A stretch of DNA of 62,726 bases, taken from SIG622 sp045652245. Its GTDB lineage: Bacteria; Bacillota; Clostridia; Oscillospirales; CAG-382. Shown here in pieces: positions 8,760 to 16,771 of this stretch; the first letter of the stretch is position 1, and each line of letters begins with the position of its first letter. A program made the position numbers and the translations under genes. The notes under the pieces were generated by a model. That model was given only the letters and a program-made list of their open reading frames with translations. It made no database searches and had not been told where the DNA came from. Location: positions 1-62,726 of the forward strand of contig JAZRTY010000008.1 of assembly GCA_045652245.1 (NCBI GenBank), given 5' to 3'.

Positions 8760-8939
8760 TGGAAATACCTGTAAGTATTGGTAGTGTTTAGTGGAATTTG
8801 AGGGTTCTGAATGATTTTTTATTACAAATTTGGAAACGTTATTATATTAAGGAAAGGATTATTCTTGCTTTTCTAAAAATTGGAAGTAACTTTTGACCGT
8901 TTTACGTCTAATCATCCGACTAATTTTGATAAAATAAAA
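8760..8939. other. Non-coding stretch beside the phage remnant
   Basis: I see no gene, promoter or repeat here beyond the CAP-gene promoter at its left edge. AT-rich sequence separates the host gene from the remnant terminator. Confidence 0.5.
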
Positions 8940-8985
8940 AGAGTGCCAACAAACAGAAATAAATCTGCTTATTGACACTCTGCGA
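8940..8985 (-). terminator. Terminator at the end of the phage-remnant block
   Basis: An imperfect stem on the minus strand (GAGTG...CACTC outer arms, CAGA/TCTG inner arms) is followed by CTTTTTATTTTA. It sits just after the last remnant gene, matching the direction of that gene block. Confidence 0.6.
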
Positions 8986-8994
8986 TTGATTAAA

Positions 8995-9150
8995 TCAATT
9001 CTTTGGTGTATTATTTATTATATTTATTGTTTTGCACCGGTCACCATTTGGCTTCCGATTATTACACATAATGGAAACACAGCCATTTATTATAGGCTCA
9101 ATTTCCTTTGCGATTATGTGACCGCATTCTTTGCACCTTATGTCTTTCGT
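8995..9150 (-). pseudogene. Phage Com-like zinc-ribbon protein with apparent ACG start
   Basis: A 51-codon frame that reads KDIRCKECGHIIAKE and ends IMCNNRKPNGDRCKTIN. This is the layout of small phage Com-like zinc-ribbon proteins (Cys-x2-Cys, then a second Cys pair before KTIN), although the second knuckle is expanded by several residues. A good ribosome-binding site GGAGGT (9159-9164) lies 8 bases upstream of an ACG codon exactly where the family ATG should be. No ATG, GTG or TTG is available in frame. The simplest reading is an ATG to ACG mutation that silenced the gene; rare ACG initiation or a sequence error remain possible. It overlaps the end of the 42-aa gene upstream. Confidence 0.55.
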
Positions 9151-9266
9151 GTGTATTTACCTCCAATTTTGAAATAGTCATAGACCATATATCCACCAAT
9201 AATTAGAAACACAATTATAAAAAGGAGTTCTTTGAATACTTGAATTTTAAAATATGTATCAATCAT
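9138..9266 (-). CDS. Small single-helix membrane protein, 42 aa
   Basis: The frame runs from ATG 9266 to TAA. It encodes a short polar start, one strongly hydrophobic segment (LLFIIVFLIIGGYMV, about residues 14-28) and a basic tail ending KYTRKT. It begins 8 bases after the previous small gene stops and overlaps the zinc-ribbon frame by 13 bases, an arrangement typical of phage operons. No good ribosome-binding site precedes it, so expression would depend on coupling. I do not recognise a family; small phage membrane proteins of this size are common. Confidence 0.4.
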   Translation of the reverse strand: MIDTYFKIQVFKELLFIIVFLIIGGYMVYDYFKIGGKYTRKT

Positions 9267-9274
9267 TTTATGAT

Positions 9275-9442
9275 TTACCATTCTACTGGCAAAGGCACAC
9301 TTGTTATGCTTTCAACAAGTTTCACATTGTTATACGATATAATCACCATACAATGAGGGTGATAATTGTCAAGCATATATTCTTGTAATGGCAAAGCCAA
9401 CTCTTTGAGCTTATCGATTTCTTGTAATTGTTTGTCGGTCAT
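9275..9442 (-). CDS. Small hypothetical protein, 55 aa
   Basis: ATG 9442 overlaps the stop codon of the DUF4926-like gene as ATGA and is preceded by GGAGGAGC, so translation is likely coupled. The protein starts with a charged helix (MTDKQLQEIDKLKELALP) and continues with a beta-like stretch CMVIISYNNVKLVES, ending in PVEW. No family recognised. Position directly after the toxin/partner pair suggests a phage accessory protein or a second immunity-like factor; this is inference. Confidence 0.5.
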   Translation of the reverse strand: MTDKQLQEIDKLKELALPLQEYMLDNYHPHCMVIISYNNVKLVESITSVPLPVEW

Positions 9443-9648
9443 TTTTGCTCCTCCAGAATCAACTCACTTTCTTTAAATTCGGTGAATAATGCTTCTTCTA
9501 TTGTTTCTCCTATTTCGTTTATGAATTCTATAGTGTATGCTTCGCCATTGTTTATCACATCGACTACAGTTCCGATATATTCTTTTTTTAGTGAATATTC
9601 TGGATAATCCTTTTTTACCTTTACCACATCATACAAATTAAGCATCAT
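9439..9648 (-). CDS. DUF4926-like small protein, probable immunity or antidote partner
   Basis: A 69-aa protein with the look of the DUF4926 family: NLYDVVKVKKDYPEYSLKKE, then GTVVDVI and a final acidic stretch. It starts within the stop codon of the upstream toxin-like frame (ATGA). Of two adjacent ATGs, the one at 9645 is better spaced from the AGGAGGT site. Members of this family are, to my recollection, often found beside DUF6883 proteins, which is the arrangement here. An antidote role follows from this order only and is not shown by sequence. Confidence 0.6.
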   Translation of the reverse strand: MMLNLYDVVKVKKDYPEYSLKKEYIGTVVDVINNGEAYTIEFINEIGETIEEALFTEFKESELILEEQK

Positions 9649-10478
9649 TTCACCTCCTTGATTGATTTTTTATTAAAAGTAGTTGTTATAAATCTTGGTA
9701 TGTTAGAATTATTATCAATCTGCCAAACGGTATTAAGAACCATAGATTTATTCTTTTTGCCTATTATTGCAATCGGGACCTTATATTTCGTGCCGTATTC
9801 GGTTGTCTTTGTTTCTGATACCGGTGAAGTTTGAACAGCACTAAATATTTTATCAGATAACTCCACCCAATTCTCATAATGATAACCCAAAACAGAATTT
9901 AACACTTTTGCTTTGTGCTTCCCTACTGGATGATTACTATTAAGAAAATAACCTTGTATTTTTTCTTGAACAGTAGAAGCATTGATTGAATTAGGCAATC
10001 TGCGTTCTGGAGTATATTCTATATCCTTCCTGTTTATTATACCACCATTCCCCGAATTTGTCAAGTTTATTGGCGAATTATTGCTTGTTTTGGGCATTCT
10101 CACAATACTCATTCGCTTTGGCTCTTCGGGAATACCTGTTATATTTGATATTTCACTATATTTTGTCTTATAAGCCTTTATACGCTCATTACAACGGTTT
10201 ACAAGGGCTTTATCTCCACTTGCCCTTGCTGTTTCTCTTATGCTCTTTTGGCTTCTTACTGCTCTTTCGAGCTTTCGCATGGCTTGTGTGCATTCATAGC
10301 CTGTAAGTTTTTTACCGCCTATGTCGTATATTCTTTCATTCTGTGCGTTTAGACGTTTAAGCACTGTGGCATCATATCTTGGTTCTGACACGCCACAAAT
10401 AATTGGTACTTTATAATGCAAACATCCATAATCTTGAAGAACACTAAGGGTATGGGCGACTGTACAACAAGTAAAATG
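9645..10478 (-). pseudogene. 5'-truncated phage minor capsid protein fused to a DUF6883-like C-terminal domain
   Basis: The frame is open on the minus strand from 10478 to 9645 but has no convincing start. Only a TTG at 10421 lacking a ribosome-binding site is available (258 aa from there). The first half matches the C-terminal end of phage minor capsid (Phage_min_cap2-type) proteins: GVSEPRYDATVLKRLNAQNE, IYDIGGKKLTGYE and the basic helix QAMRKLERAVRSQK. The open frame upstream of TTG adds further matching residues (QDYGCLHYK), so the gene was cut inside this domain. The second half resembles DUF6883 (YFLNSNHPVGKHKAKVLNSV, TEYGTKYKVPI, NTVWQIDNNSNIPRFITT), a domain found as a C-terminal tip in toxin-like proteins. 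No promoter is visible. Probably a dead phage fragment with its toxic tip and partner genes preserved. Confidence 0.6.
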
Positions 10479-10603
10479 TTAACAGCGTTCATAAAATATA
10501 TTAAAAAAATCAAAGAATAGATAAAACTTCAAAAAAATCCACCAAAAATCGATAAAATAGTAAAAAATGTAAAAAAAGTATGGAATTTTCCTGAAGAATA
10601 TGT

Positions 10604-10609
10604 TATAAT
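10604..10609 (+). promoter_or_regulatory. Extended -10 promoter of livK
   Basis: TATAAT preceded by TGT forms an extended -10 (TGnTATAAT). No good -35 is visible at 17 bases. The leader of about 80 bases carries a small GTTGA/TCAAC hairpin and ends with TAGGAGGT before livK. Confidence 0.6.
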
Positions 10610-10694
10610 TAAGTCAAGCGTTAATACAAGTCTACTGATAGTTGACAAAATTCAACAGATTTGTGTAAACGACAATTTTAGGAGGTATTTCAAA

Positions 10695-11873
10695 ATGAAA
10701 AAAGTACTAGCACTACTCATCGCAATGACAATGCTTACAGCATCTCTTGTAGGATGTACAGGAGGCACAACAGGCGAAACCGAAGAAAACGTAATCAAAA
10801 TCGGTGTATTCGAACCCCTCACAGGTGACTCTGCTTCAGGTGGAAAGAAGGAGCTTCTCGGCGTTCAGTACGCTAACAAGGAAACTCCCACAATAACACT
10901 CGGTGATGTTGAGTATAAGATTGAAGTTGTATACTCTGACAACGGCTCTACAACAGACAAGGCTCCGTCAGCTGCAGCTGACCTCGTTGACAAGGACGTT
11001 TCAATCGTACTTGGCTCTTATGGTTCAGGTGTATCAATGGCAGCAAGTGAAACCTTTGACCAGGCAGGTCTTGCAGCTATGGGTATTACATGTACTAACC
11101 CCAACGTTACAAAGGGTAACAGCCACTACTTCAGAATTTGTTTCCTTGATCCGTTCCAGGGTTCAGTTCTTGCAAACTTTGCACAGACAAAGTTTGAAGC
11201 AAAGAAAGCATATCTCCTCGGTGAGCTTGGTAACGAATATGACCAGGGACTTCTTACATTCTTTGAACAGACATTCACAAAGAATGGCGGCACAGTAATC
11301 AAGGATGACTTCCCGACAAATACTGCTGACTTTACACAGTATCTTAACAAGGCAAAGGCAGAAGAATGTGACGTTATCTTTATTCCTGTTTCAATTGCAT
11401 ACGCTACACAGATAGTTTCTCAGGCAGCTCGTCTTGAAATCGGTCTTCCGATTCTCGGTTCCGATACTCTTGATGACAATAAGGTTCTTGAAGCTGCTAA
11501 GGGGACAGATACTCAGCTCTTCGTTTCTACCTTCTATCAGGAGGGTGGTTCACCTGAGTTTGATGAAGGTATTAAGAACTTCATTAACACAGACGCAGAT
11601 GCTAATACTGCAAACGGTGGCGACGACACAATTTCTGCTGTAACTGCAATGGGATATGATGCTTACTATGTAGCTCTTGAAGCAATCAAGGCTGCAGGTT
11701 CCGGCGATAAGGCTGCTATAAAGGCTGCTCTTCCCAATGTAACACATACAGGCGTTTCCGGTGAAATCGCATTTGATGAAATCGGTGATGCAAAGCGTGA
11801 TACAGCGTACATCAAAACAATAGATACAGAAAACGGTGCTTGGAAGCTCGAAACAGTTCAGAAGGCACAGTGA
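10695..11873 (+). CDS. livK: Branched-chain amino acid ABC transporter substrate-binding lipoprotein
   Basis: A 392-aa extracellular receptor of the LivK/LivJ type (Peripla_BP_6). The signal peptide ends in a lipobox LVGC with Cys21. The mature part begins VIKIGVFEPLTGDSASGGK, the family entry strand, and later shows ADLVDKDVSIVLGSYGSG. Codons are markedly biased (aac, ctc, aag), like gap and unlike the permease genes that follow, so it is likely made in excess over the membrane parts. Two stable hairpins separate it from livH and could enforce this. The ligand is probably Leu/Ile/Val, but related receptors bind amides or other amino acids. Confidence 0.93.
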   Translation: MKKVLALLIAMTMLTASLVGCTGGTTGETEENVIKIGVFEPLTGDSASGGKKELLGVQYANKETPTITLGDVEYKIEVVYSDNGSTTDKAPSAAADLVDKDVSIVLGSYGSGVSMAASETFDQAGLAAMGITCTNPNVTKGNSHYFRICFLDPFQGSVLANFAQTKFEAKKAYLLGELGNEYDQGLLTFFEQTFTKNGGTVIKDDFPTNTADFTQYLNKAKAEECDVIFIPVSIAYATQIVSQAARLEIGLPILGSDTLDDNKVLEAAKGTDTQLFVSTFYQEGGSPEFDEGIKNFINTDADANTANGGDDTISAVTAMGYDAYYVALEAIKAAGSGDKAAIKAALPNVTHTGVSGEIAFDEIGDAKRDTAYIKTIDTENGAWKLETVQKAQ

Positions 11874-11903
11874 TCGTACCCTAAATAACACGTCGCATTT
11901 TAA

Positions 11904-11931
11904 GCTTGGCGGGGAGAAATCCCTGCCAAGC
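11904..11931 (+). other. Intercistronic hairpin 1 between livK and livH
   Basis: A 12-bp stem (GCTTGGC core plus GGGA/TCCC, one G-T pair) capped by a GAAA tetraloop. No U-tract follows, so it looks like an mRNA 3'-end stabiliser or partial terminator. Confidence 0.7.
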
Positions 11932-11946
11932 GATGTATAATTTCTT

Positions 11947-12000
11947 GGCTGTCTTGAAAGTAGCTGAAGATTACTTTTGTCGGCTATTTTCAAGACAGTC
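11947..12000 (+). other. Intercistronic hairpin 2 between livK and livH
   Basis: An 18-bp stem (11947-11964 with 11983-12000, GGCTGTCTTGAAAGTAGC arm) has only two G-T wobbles and an 18-base loop. It ends about 20 bases before the livH ribosome-binding site. No U-tract follows. Confidence 0.75.
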
Positions 12001-12034
12001 AATATTCAGAGAAAAAGAAACGGAGGAGCAAAAA

Positions 12035-12910
12035 GTGCAATCCCTGATTACAACATTAATGACGGGTATTTCCGTCGGGGGACAATATGCCCTTATCGCA
12101 ATAGGCTATACAATGGTATACGGAATCCTGAGACTTATAAATTTCGCCCATGGTGATGTTTTTATGGTCGCAGGTATGCTTATGATTTATCTTGTTTCAA
12201 CATTGCCTCTTTATGTTGCTATTCCACTTATTATTTTAGCAACGGTACTTATTGGATTTTTTATTGAACGTTCAGCTTATCTGCCACTTCGTAATGCTCC
12301 AAGAATGAGTGTTATGATTTCAGCAATTGGTGTAAGCTATCTGCTTCAGAATCTTATTACATATTGTACAGGTGGTCAGCCTATGACTTATCCGAATATT
12401 CCTTTCCTTACAAAAATGGTTACAATTTTCGGAACAAAGCAATCAATTGCCACAACTATCACCTTGCCATTTGTAATTTTGCTTGTAGTTGTTTTGAACT
12501 TTCTTATCAATAAGACCAAAATCGGCATGGCAATGAGAGCTGTTTCAAAGGATTTTGAAACAAGCAGACTTATGGGAATCAAGATTAACACAGTAATATC
12601 TGTAACCTTTGTAATTGGTTCGGCTCTTGCAGCAATCGGATCACTTTTGTATTTCTCAAATTATAACAAAATCGTTGCTGTTTCCGGCGCACTTCCGGGG
12701 CTTAAGGCTTTTGTAGCCGCAGTTTTTGGAGGTATCGGTTCAATTCCCGGTGCTGTTATCGGTGCGTTTATTATCGGAATATGTGAAAATCTCATTAAGT
12801 CAACTCCATATACTGTTTTCTCTGATGCATTTACTTTTGCAGTTCTTGTAATTGTTCTTATATTCAGACCTACCGGTATTTTCGGTGAAAAAACAATTGA
12901 TAAGGTATAA
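12035..12910 (+). CDS. livH: Branched-chain amino acid ABC transporter permease
   Basis: A 291-aa polytopic permease of the LivH type. GTG 12035 is chosen because it follows CGGAGGAG at 7 bases and the protein then begins directly with the family N-terminus (SLITTLMTGISVGGQYALIA). An in-frame ATG further upstream would translate the intercistronic hairpins. Family features include GYTMVYGILRLINFAHGD and the EAA-like loop GLKAFVAAVFGGIGSIPGA near the C-terminus. It forms the channel together with LivM. Confidence 0.93.
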   Translation: MQSLITTLMTGISVGGQYALIAIGYTMVYGILRLINFAHGDVFMVAGMLMIYLVSTLPLYVAIPLIILATVLIGFFIERSAYLPLRNAPRMSVMISAIGVSYLLQNLITYCTGGQPMTYPNIPFLTKMVTIFGTKQSIATTITLPFVILLVVVLNFLINKTKIGMAMRAVSKDFETSRLMGIKINTVISVTFVIGSALAAIGSLLYFSNYNKIVAVSGALPGLKAFVAAVFGGIGSIPGAVIGAFIIGICENLIKSTPYTVFSDAFTFAVLVIVLIFRPTGIFGEKTIDKV

Positions 12911-12922
12911 CGGAGGGCAGGA

Positions 12923-14209
12923 ATGAATAATACATTGGAAAATAAAAAGAACTATAAAAAAGTTCTTCTGACTATTATTGGTATATTGGCATTCTGGGGC
13001 ATTTTACTTCTTATTGAAAACCTGAATCTTATGCTTCCGAGTGGCACAGTACCAAAGATATTTACACCAACCTCGAAGCTGTTTATAGTGCTTCGTAAGG
13101 TAATTGTGTATTCTCTTATTGCAGTTTCAATGAACCTGCTCAATGGTTTTACAGGACTCTTTTCTCTCGGACACGCAGGCTTTATGCTTCTTGGAGCATA
13201 TACATATGCAATTCTTACTACACCGGTTTCTCTCAAAGTTCCTGTTGATGGAATTTTCTACAAATACGAAGGTAGTATTGTTAACTTTTCGGTCCAGGAA
13301 TTATTTGGTAAATTATTTGGAAACGAAGGAGTAGGGGGTGCTGTCAGCCTCGTACTTGGTGTTGTTGTATCGTTGATTATTGCAGGATTTGTTGCTGCTT
13401 TCTTTGCATATCTTATCGGACTTCCGGTTCTTCGCTTGAAGAGTGACTATCTGGCAATTGCAACACTTGGATTTGCTGAAATTATAAGAACAATTTTTCA
13501 GTGTGAAACACTTGCGCTTCCCGGTGGTGGAGAGCTTGTTCTCGGTAAGCTTACAAACGGTGCAAATATGATTAAAGGATTCCCGACACTCTCGTCCTTC
13601 AATATAAAGGATGCTTCGGGTAAGGTTGTAATGTATCTATCAACCGTTTTCCCCGCAATAATTGTAACTCTTTGTATTCTTGTTATTGTTCTGATAATCG
13701 GTTCAACCTATGGCAGAGCTTTTAAGGCAATAAGAGATGATGAAATTGCAGCCGAAGCAATGGGTATTAACCTTGCAAAGCATAAGATTATGTCCTTCTG
13801 TATATCTGCGTTTTTTGCAGGTATCGGTGGTGCACTTTTTGCGATGTTCTCAACAACATATCAGGCAAAGCCCTTTACCTCTGCTCTTACGTATGAAATA
13901 TTATTGATTGTAGTTATCGGGGGTATCGGTTCGGTAACTGGTAGCTGTATCGGTGCGTTCCTGTATATTGCTTGTTCTGAGTGGTGGTTGAGATTCCTTG
14001 ATGAACCGACAACAATTGGTACGTTTGATGTGCCGCTTCTGAAAGACGGCTTCAGAATGGTTGTATTTTCAATTGTAATTATGATTGTCGTATTGTTCTT
14101 CAGACGTGGTATTATGGGTACTAAGGAACTTCCTGATTTATTCCGAAAAAGAAGCAAAGCTAAAAAATTAAGTAAATCCCAACAGGAGGTAACAAGCGAT
14201 GCCGAATAA
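12923..14209 (+). CDS. livM: Branched-chain amino acid ABC transporter permease
   Basis: A 428-aa membrane protein, the LivM partner of LivH. Visible hallmarks are MNLLNGFTGLFSLGHAGFML, the LRLKSDYLAIATLGFAEI segment and the ATPase-contact loop TYEILLIVVIGGIGSVTGS. It starts at ATG after CGGAGGGC, 12 bases downstream of livH. The 3' end overlaps livG by 11 bases. The C-terminal tail is basic and probably cytosolic. Confidence 0.93.
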   Translation: MNNTLENKKNYKKVLLTIIGILAFWGILLLIENLNLMLPSGTVPKIFTPTSKLFIVLRKVIVYSLIAVSMNLLNGFTGLFSLGHAGFMLLGAYTYAILTTPVSLKVPVDGIFYKYEGSIVNFSVQELFGKLFGNEGVGGAVSLVLGVVVSLIIAGFVAAFFAYLIGLPVLRLKSDYLAIATLGFAEIIRTIFQCETLALPGGGELVLGKLTNGANMIKGFPTLSSFNIKDASGKVVMYLSTVFPAIIVTLCILVIVLIIGSTYGRAFKAIRDDEIAAEAMGINLAKHKIMSFCISAFFAGIGGALFAMFSTTYQAKPFTSALTYEILLIVVIGGIGSVTGSCIGAFLYIACSEWWLRFLDEPTTIGTFDVPLLKDGFRMVVFSIVIMIVVLFFRRGIMGTKELPDLFRKRSKAKKLSKSQQEVTSDAE

Positions 14210-15041
14210 TGTACTTCACGTTGAAAATGTGACAATGCAGTTTGGCGGTGTTGTCGCTGTTAATAACCTCTCAATGGACGTAAATGAGGGAGAAATTGTA
14301 GCTCTTATCGGACCTAATGGAGCAGGAAAGACTACTGCATTCAATGTAATTACAGGTGTATATCAGCCGACTAACGGAAAAGTTGATTTTTATGGAAAGA
14401 CCATAATAGAAAATCACCCGAAGGGCAAAATGAAAAAAATGTACGCCGGAGAAGGGGATACTCTTTATAAAAATACAATAGTTAAAACTCCGGACAAAAT
14501 TACAGCCTGTGGAATTGCAAGAACCTTTCAGAATATAAGACTCTTTAAAGATCAGACAGTTTTTGAAAATGTACTTATTGCAAAGCATATGCATAAGACA
14601 TCCAATCTTTTTACTGCAACATTCAAGATAAATGCCAAAGAAGAAGCAAGAATGAGAAAAGAATCAATGGAATTTCTCGAGCTTCTTGGACTTGCTGATG
14701 TTGCATACGAGAAGGCAGGTTCTCTTCCGTATGGTAAGCAAAGACATCTTGAAATTGCAAGAGCACTTGCAACAAATCCAAAACTTTTACTTCTTGATGA
14801 GCCTGCTGCCGGTATGAATCCACAGGAAACCGAAGAACTGACACAGTTTATCGGAAAAATCAGAGATCAGTTTAATCTTACAATTTTTATGATTGAACAT
14901 CATATGAACCTTGTTATGGAAATTTCTGACAGAATATATGTAATTGACTTTGGTAAGCAAATTGCAAATGGTATTCCTTCTGAAATACAGTCAAACCAAA
15001 GAGTAATTGAGGCATATCTGGGGGTGAGTGAAGATGAATAA
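14199..15041 (+). CDS. livG: Branched-chain amino acid ABC transporter ATPase
   Basis: A 280-aa ATPase of the LivG type with Walker A GPNGAGKTT, signature-region LPYGKQRHLEIARAL (the LSGG motif is replaced by LPYGKQ, as is common in LivG) and Walker B LLLDEPAAGMNP. It starts at ATG after ACAGGAGGT within the end of livM. Compared with the usual length of about 255 aa it carries an insert of some 25 residues (KMKKMYAGEGDTLYKNTIVK) between the first strands and the ARTFQNIRLF segment. Confidence 0.92.
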   Translation: MPNNVLHVENVTMQFGGVVAVNNLSMDVNEGEIVALIGPNGAGKTTAFNVITGVYQPTNGKVDFYGKTIIENHPKGKMKKMYAGEGDTLYKNTIVKTPDKITACGIARTFQNIRLFKDQTVFENVLIAKHMHKTSNLFTATFKINAKEEARMRKESMEFLELLGLADVAYEKAGSLPYGKQRHLEIARALATNPKLLLLDEPAAGMNPQETEELTQFIGKIRDQFNLTIFMIEHHMNLVMEISDRIYVIDFGKQIANGIPSEIQSNQRVIEAYLGVSEDE

Positions 15042-15762
15042 TACACAGACAGATAAGTACTTGAGCATTGATAACCTGAGTGTTGCATATGGTGGTATTC
15101 AGGCAGTTAAAAACGTTTCCCTTGAAATTCCGAAGGGTAAGATTATAACTCTTATCGGTTCAAACGGCGCAGGTAAAAGTACAATCCTTCGTACTATTGC
15201 AGGAATTGTTAAACCAAAGAGCGGAAGTATAAATTTTAAAGGTACAAATATATCTGGAATGACACCCGATAAAATTGTAAATATGGGTATAACTCTTGTT
15301 CCTGAAGGAAGAAGAATTTTCCCGAATCTTACTGTTCTTGAAAATTTGAAAATCGGCGCTTACACAAGAAAAGACAACTACAGTAATGATATTGAATATG
15401 TTTATAGCCTTTTCCCAAGGCTTAAGGAGCGTCATTGGCAGCTTGCGGGAACCCTTTCCGGTGGTGAACAGCAAATGCTTGCAGTAGGACGTGCAATGAT
15501 GGCAAAGCCCGAGCTTATAATGATGGATGAGCCCTCACTCGGACTTGCGCCTCTCGTTGTTAAGGATATCTTTTCGATTATTGAAAAGCTCAACAGCGAA
15601 GGAATTACAGTACTTCTTATTGAGCAGAACGCAAACCTCGCACTTCGTGTTTGTGATAAAGCCTATGTTATGGAAACAGGTGACATCACAATGGAAGGAA
15701 ACGGACAGGAGCTTCTTGCTAACGAAAAAATCAAGGAAGCATATCTTGGTAAAACGAAATAA
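15034..15762 (+). CDS. livF: Branched-chain amino acid ABC transporter ATPase
   Basis: A 242-aa ATPase of the LivF type, pairing with LivG. Walker A GSNGAGKST, signature LSGGEQQML and Walker B LIMMDEPSLGLAP are present. ATG 15034 follows GGGGGTGAG at good spacing; a GTG two codons upstream is possible but lies in the ribosome-binding site. It overlaps the end of livG by 8 bases and ends the operon at a terminator. Confidence 0.93.
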   Translation: MNNTQTDKYLSIDNLSVAYGGIQAVKNVSLEIPKGKIITLIGSNGAGKSTILRTIAGIVKPKSGSINFKGTNISGMTPDKIVNMGITLVPEGRRIFPNLTVLENLKIGAYTRKDNYSNDIEYVYSLFPRLKERHWQLAGTLSGGEQQMLAVGRAMMAKPELIMMDEPSLGLAPLVVKDIFSIIEKLNSEGITVLLIEQNANLALRVCDKAYVMETGDITMEGNGQELLANEKIKEAYLGKTK

Positions 15763-15803
15763 AAAATTAAGTCAGCCTACGGTTTGTAAGCTGACTATTT
15801 TTT
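15762..15803. terminator. Terminator between livF and the AraC-type regulator
   Basis: Stem AGTCAGC/GCTGACT (15770-15776 with 15790-15796), extended by A/T pairs, with a T-run on the plus side. Convergent genes share it. Confidence 0.8.
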
Positions 15804-16611
15804 ATTTGCTTTTATTTATCTTGGATTTTCGATACTCTAAAGGAGAGACCCCCATTGAGCTTTTGAAGGTTTTACAGAAGTTATTAAGAGAATTGAAGCC
15901 GGTAGCAAGTGCAACATCTGTTACATTTTTATCCGGGATTGTGAGCATTTCAACTGCCTTAGTAATTCGATATTTATTAAGATATGTATTAAAATTAAAA
16001 CCAGTATGCTTTTTGAAAATACGACTCAGGTACGAGGGATTAATAAAGAATTTATTTGAAATGTCGGCGAGAGTGATGCTTTCAGAGTAATTATTATTAA
16101 CGTATGAGATAATGTCGGTTATTTTGTTTGATAATACTTTTCTGTCGGGTAAAGAAAAGTTCAGTGTCTCTTTTCGTGTTAACAAAATCAGAAATTCACA
16201 GATTAATGCTCGTAGCATATATTCATTTTTTTCACCCTTGAATTCCTGCAGAAGCTCATAAATAATTGTTGAAATCCGTTCGTTTTCCGATATGTGAAAA
16301 AAAGACACATTTTCGAGAATCGGAATATCATAGGGTAGTATTTCTTTGAGAAAATTTTTTTCAAGGTAAATAAGACTTCTTCTTCGCTTTGTATTATTTA
16401 CCGAAACGGTTTTGTGGATAGTATTAGGTGGGATTACAAGTAAGTCGCCCTTTTCTATAAGAAATGTTTTATCGTCAATAAAATAGGTTGACTCGCCCTT
16501 TTGAAGAAAATATAATTCAATTAAATCGTGAAAATGTCTGTCGGCAACAGGAACATCACCCGTGTGTTCCTCGATTGAAAATTTTGTGTTTTTATTGTAA
16601 TAGTTATTCAA
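15802..16611 (-). CDS. AraC-family transcriptional regulator
   Basis: A regulator of about 269 aa, divergent from nagB. It has an N-terminal cupin-type sensor (HFHDLIELYFLQKGE, then KGDLLVIPPNTIHK) and a C-terminal double helix-turn-helix of AraC type (ITLADISNKFFINPSYLSR; VTDVALATGFNSLNNFCKTF). The start is uncertain. ATG 16653 has no ribosome-binding site and overlaps a TATAAT, so TTG 16611, which follows GGGG by 8 bases, is preferred. Position suggests it controls the nag operon in response to an amino sugar; that is inference from context. Confidence 0.85.
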   Translation of the reverse strand: MNNYYNKNTKFSIEEHTGDVPVADRHFHDLIELYFLQKGESTYFIDDKTFLIEKGDLLVIPPNTIHKTVSVNNTKRRRSLIYLEKNFLKEILPYDIPILENVSFFHISENERISTIIYELLQEFKGEKNEYMLRALICEFLILLTRKETLNFSLPDRKVLSNKITDIISYVNNNYSESITLADISNKFFINPSYLSRIFKKHTGFNFNTYLNKYRITKAVEMLTIPDKNVTDVALATGFNSLNNFCKTFKSSMGVSPLEYRKSKINKSK

Positions 16612-16662
16612 TTTTTTTACCCCATAAAGAATAATGTTTAATACCTGATTCATTATATCATA

Positions 16663-16700
16663 AAAAAGTAAAAAATGAAATACTTTTTTCGCAAAAAGTA
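16663..16700. promoter_or_regulatory. Candidate operator: three AAAAAGTA octamers between araC-type gene and nagB
   Basis: AAAAAGTA occurs at 16663-16670 and 16693-16700 (30 bases apart, about three helical turns), with the inverted copy TACTTTTT at 16681-16688 between them. The cluster lies in the divergent intergenic region, 11 bases upstream of the nagB -35. A binding site for the AraC-type protein is plausible, but the sequence is AT-rich, so chance is not excluded. Confidence 0.4.
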
Positions 16701-16710
16701 AAAATAAATA

Positions 16711-16739
16711 TTGAAAAAATAAAAATAATGTAGTACTAT
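16711..16739 (+). promoter_or_regulatory. Promoter of nagB operon
   Basis: -35 TTGAAA and -10 TACTAT with a 17-base spacer, about 33 bases before the nagB start; TTTGGAGGA ribosome-binding site downstream. Confidence 0.7.
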
Positions 16740-16771
16740 TATTATATAAGTTTAATTTGGAGGATTTTAAA

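Noticed and set aside
8986..9177. Plus-strand open frame of 63 codons
   Set aside because: It is antisense to the zinc-ribbon frame, has no ribosome-binding site and no recognisable product; the minus-strand frame has family motifs and a ribosome-binding site.
10422..10478. Functional upstream start for the capsid/DUF6883 frame
   Set aside because: The frame is open to 10478 but contains no ATG, GTG or TTG with a ribosome-binding site, which is why it is listed as a pseudogene.
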